From an uncultured Pelagibacteraceae bacterium (lineage in GTDB: Bacteria; Pseudomonadota; Alphaproteobacteria; Pelagibacterales; Pelagibacteraceae), in the NCBI GenBank assembly GCA_902590115.1, contig CACIVM010000001.1:1-64000 (forward strand): a DNA stretch of 64,000 nucleotides, in the 5' to 3' direction. The notes below the pieces were generated by a model that worked only from the letters and a program-made list of their open reading frames with translations, ran no database searches and had not been told where the DNA came from. Positions 62,868 through 64,000 of this stretch are shown here, piece by piece. Every line of letters starts with the position of its first letter. Position 1 is the stretch's first letter. A program made the position numbers and the translations under genes.

Positions 62868-64000
62868 GTGCAAAAACTGTTAATAAAAGGCGGAAAAAAA
62901 TTATCTGGAAGCATTTCAATTTCTGGATCAAAAAATGCAACTTTACCAATCTTAGCAAGTACAATCTTTTCTAAAAGAATTACGTTAAGTAACGTGCCTA
63001 TGGTCAAAGACATTTTTACTATGGCACAGCTTTTAGAATTTATAGGATTAAAAATTTTTCTTAATAAGAAAAATAATTCATTGAAAATTTTTAACAAAAA
63101 ACGAAACTTAAATACCTTAGCTCCGTATAAACTTGTCAAAACTATGCGGGCTGGTATTTTGGTTTTAGGACCATTGCTTGCAAAGTATAGATCAGCAAAA
63201 ATTTCGTTACCTGGAGGTTGTGCCATAGGCACTAGACCAGTAGACTTACATTTATTTGCTCTTAAAAAGTTAGGTGCTAAATTCAAAATAAAAAATGGAT
63301 ATATTTTTGCAACAGCAAAATCAGGTTTAAAAGGTAATAAAATAAATTTTCCAAAAATATCAGTCGGCGCTACTGAAAATGCAGTATTAGCCGGTTTTTG
63401 GGCAAAAGGTAGAACTGTATTAACTAATTGCGCAATAGAGCCAGAGATAATCGATTTAATAAATTTTCTAAAAAAACTTGGAGGCAAAATTAAAGTTGTT
63501 AAAAGGAAAATTGTAATTGATGGAGTTAATACAGTAAAAAATATTTCTTATCGTATAATGTTTGATCGTATTGAGCTTGGTACATATATGATAGCGGGTG
63601 CTTTAGCGGGAAATAAACTAATTTTAAATAAAGTTGATCCAAAAATAATAAAAACTGAGATAAAATTTCTTAAAAAAATGGGAGTGAAATTATTAATAAA
63701 AAAAGATAAAGTCGTATTAACTAAATCAAAAAATTTGAGAAGTATAAGTTTAAAAACTAATCCTTACCCTGGATTTCCCACAGACTTACAGGCTCAAATG
63801 ATGGTATTAATGACCAAAGCTAAAGGGGTATCCAAAATTCAAGAAACTATTTTTGAGAATAGATTTATGCATGTGCCTGAATTAAGAAGAATGGGAGCAA
63901 TAATTAAGATTAATAAAAATATCGCAGAAATACATGGTCCTACAAGATTGTCAGGAGCAGAGATAATGGCGACTGACCTGAGAGCATCTGTTTGTCTAGT
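62868..64000 (+). CDS. murA: UDP-N-acetylglucosamine 1-carboxyvinyltransferase, 3'-truncated by window edge (not in ORF track)
   Basis: GTG start; LLIKGGKKLSGSISISGSKNATLPILAST, LPGGCAIGTRPVDLHLFALKKLGA (catalytic Cys loop), ISVGATENAVLAG. Confidence 0.95.
   Translation, partial: MQKLLIKGGKKLSGSISISGSKNATLPILASTIFSKRITLSNVPMVKDIFTMAQLLEFIGLKIFLNKKNNSLKIFNKKRNLNTLAPYKLVKTMRAGILVLGPLLAKYRSAKISLPGGCAIGTRPVDLHLFALKKLGAKFKIKNGYIFATAKSGLKGNKINFPKISVGATENAVLAGFWAKGRTVLTNCAIEPEIIDLINFLKKLGGKIKVVKRKIVIDGVNTVKNISYRIMFDRIELGTYMIAGALAGNKLILNKVDPKIIKTEIKFLKKMGVKLLIKKDKVVLTKSKNLRSISLKTNPYPGFPTDLQAQMMVLMTKAKGVSKIQETIFENRFMHVPELRRMGAIIKINKNIAEIHGPTRLSGAEIMATDLRASVCL

Noticed and set aside
62423-63487. Minus ORFs 62423-62629, 62673-62873 and 62861-63487
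   Set aside because: Antisense to dcd and murA, whose conserved motifs read on the + strand.
1-64000. CRISPR array, transposase, integrase or prophage
   Set aside because: No spaced direct repeats or recognisable mobile-element proteins seen; island calls rest on content and tRNA position only.

Overview
AT-rich, very gene-dense window whose gene content and order look like a SAR11 / Pelagibacterales-type alphaproteobacterium (inference from content, not searched). It is mostly chromosomal core: a partial acetoacetyl-CoA synthetase, HDAC-like protein and thiolase; gltD-gltB; thrS-infC-rpmI-rplT-pheS-pheT-lepA; class I lysS-pyrD-rpmB-yhhQ; cobT-cobS-DnaJ-like-bolA-aroB-aroK; def-fmt-truA; dapE-dapD-HAD-argB-yidC-yidD-rnpA-rpmH; dcd and a 3'-truncated murA. 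Two tRNAs are visible: Arg-ACG at 3765-3841 and Ser-GGA at 27896-27985. Between core blocks lie surface-glycan type accessory segments (about 3.8-8.7 kb, 14.8-17.6 kb, 26.0-35.6 kb). The most interesting is a compact GNAT / acyl carrier protein / methyltransferase / FkbH cassette at 31625-35596 with no polyketide synthase in the window, beside FkbM and TylF-like methyltransferases and a polysaccharide deacetylase-like gene. Other points for a second look: an adjacent SET-domain methyltransferase and HDAC-like pair, orphan CobS/CobT, rpmH missing from the ORF track with rnpA over-extended across it, absence of engB/yihA between yidC and argB, a near-leaderless rpmB promoter, and several unlisted small ORFs. 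No CRISPR array, rRNA, transposase or prophage was recognised.
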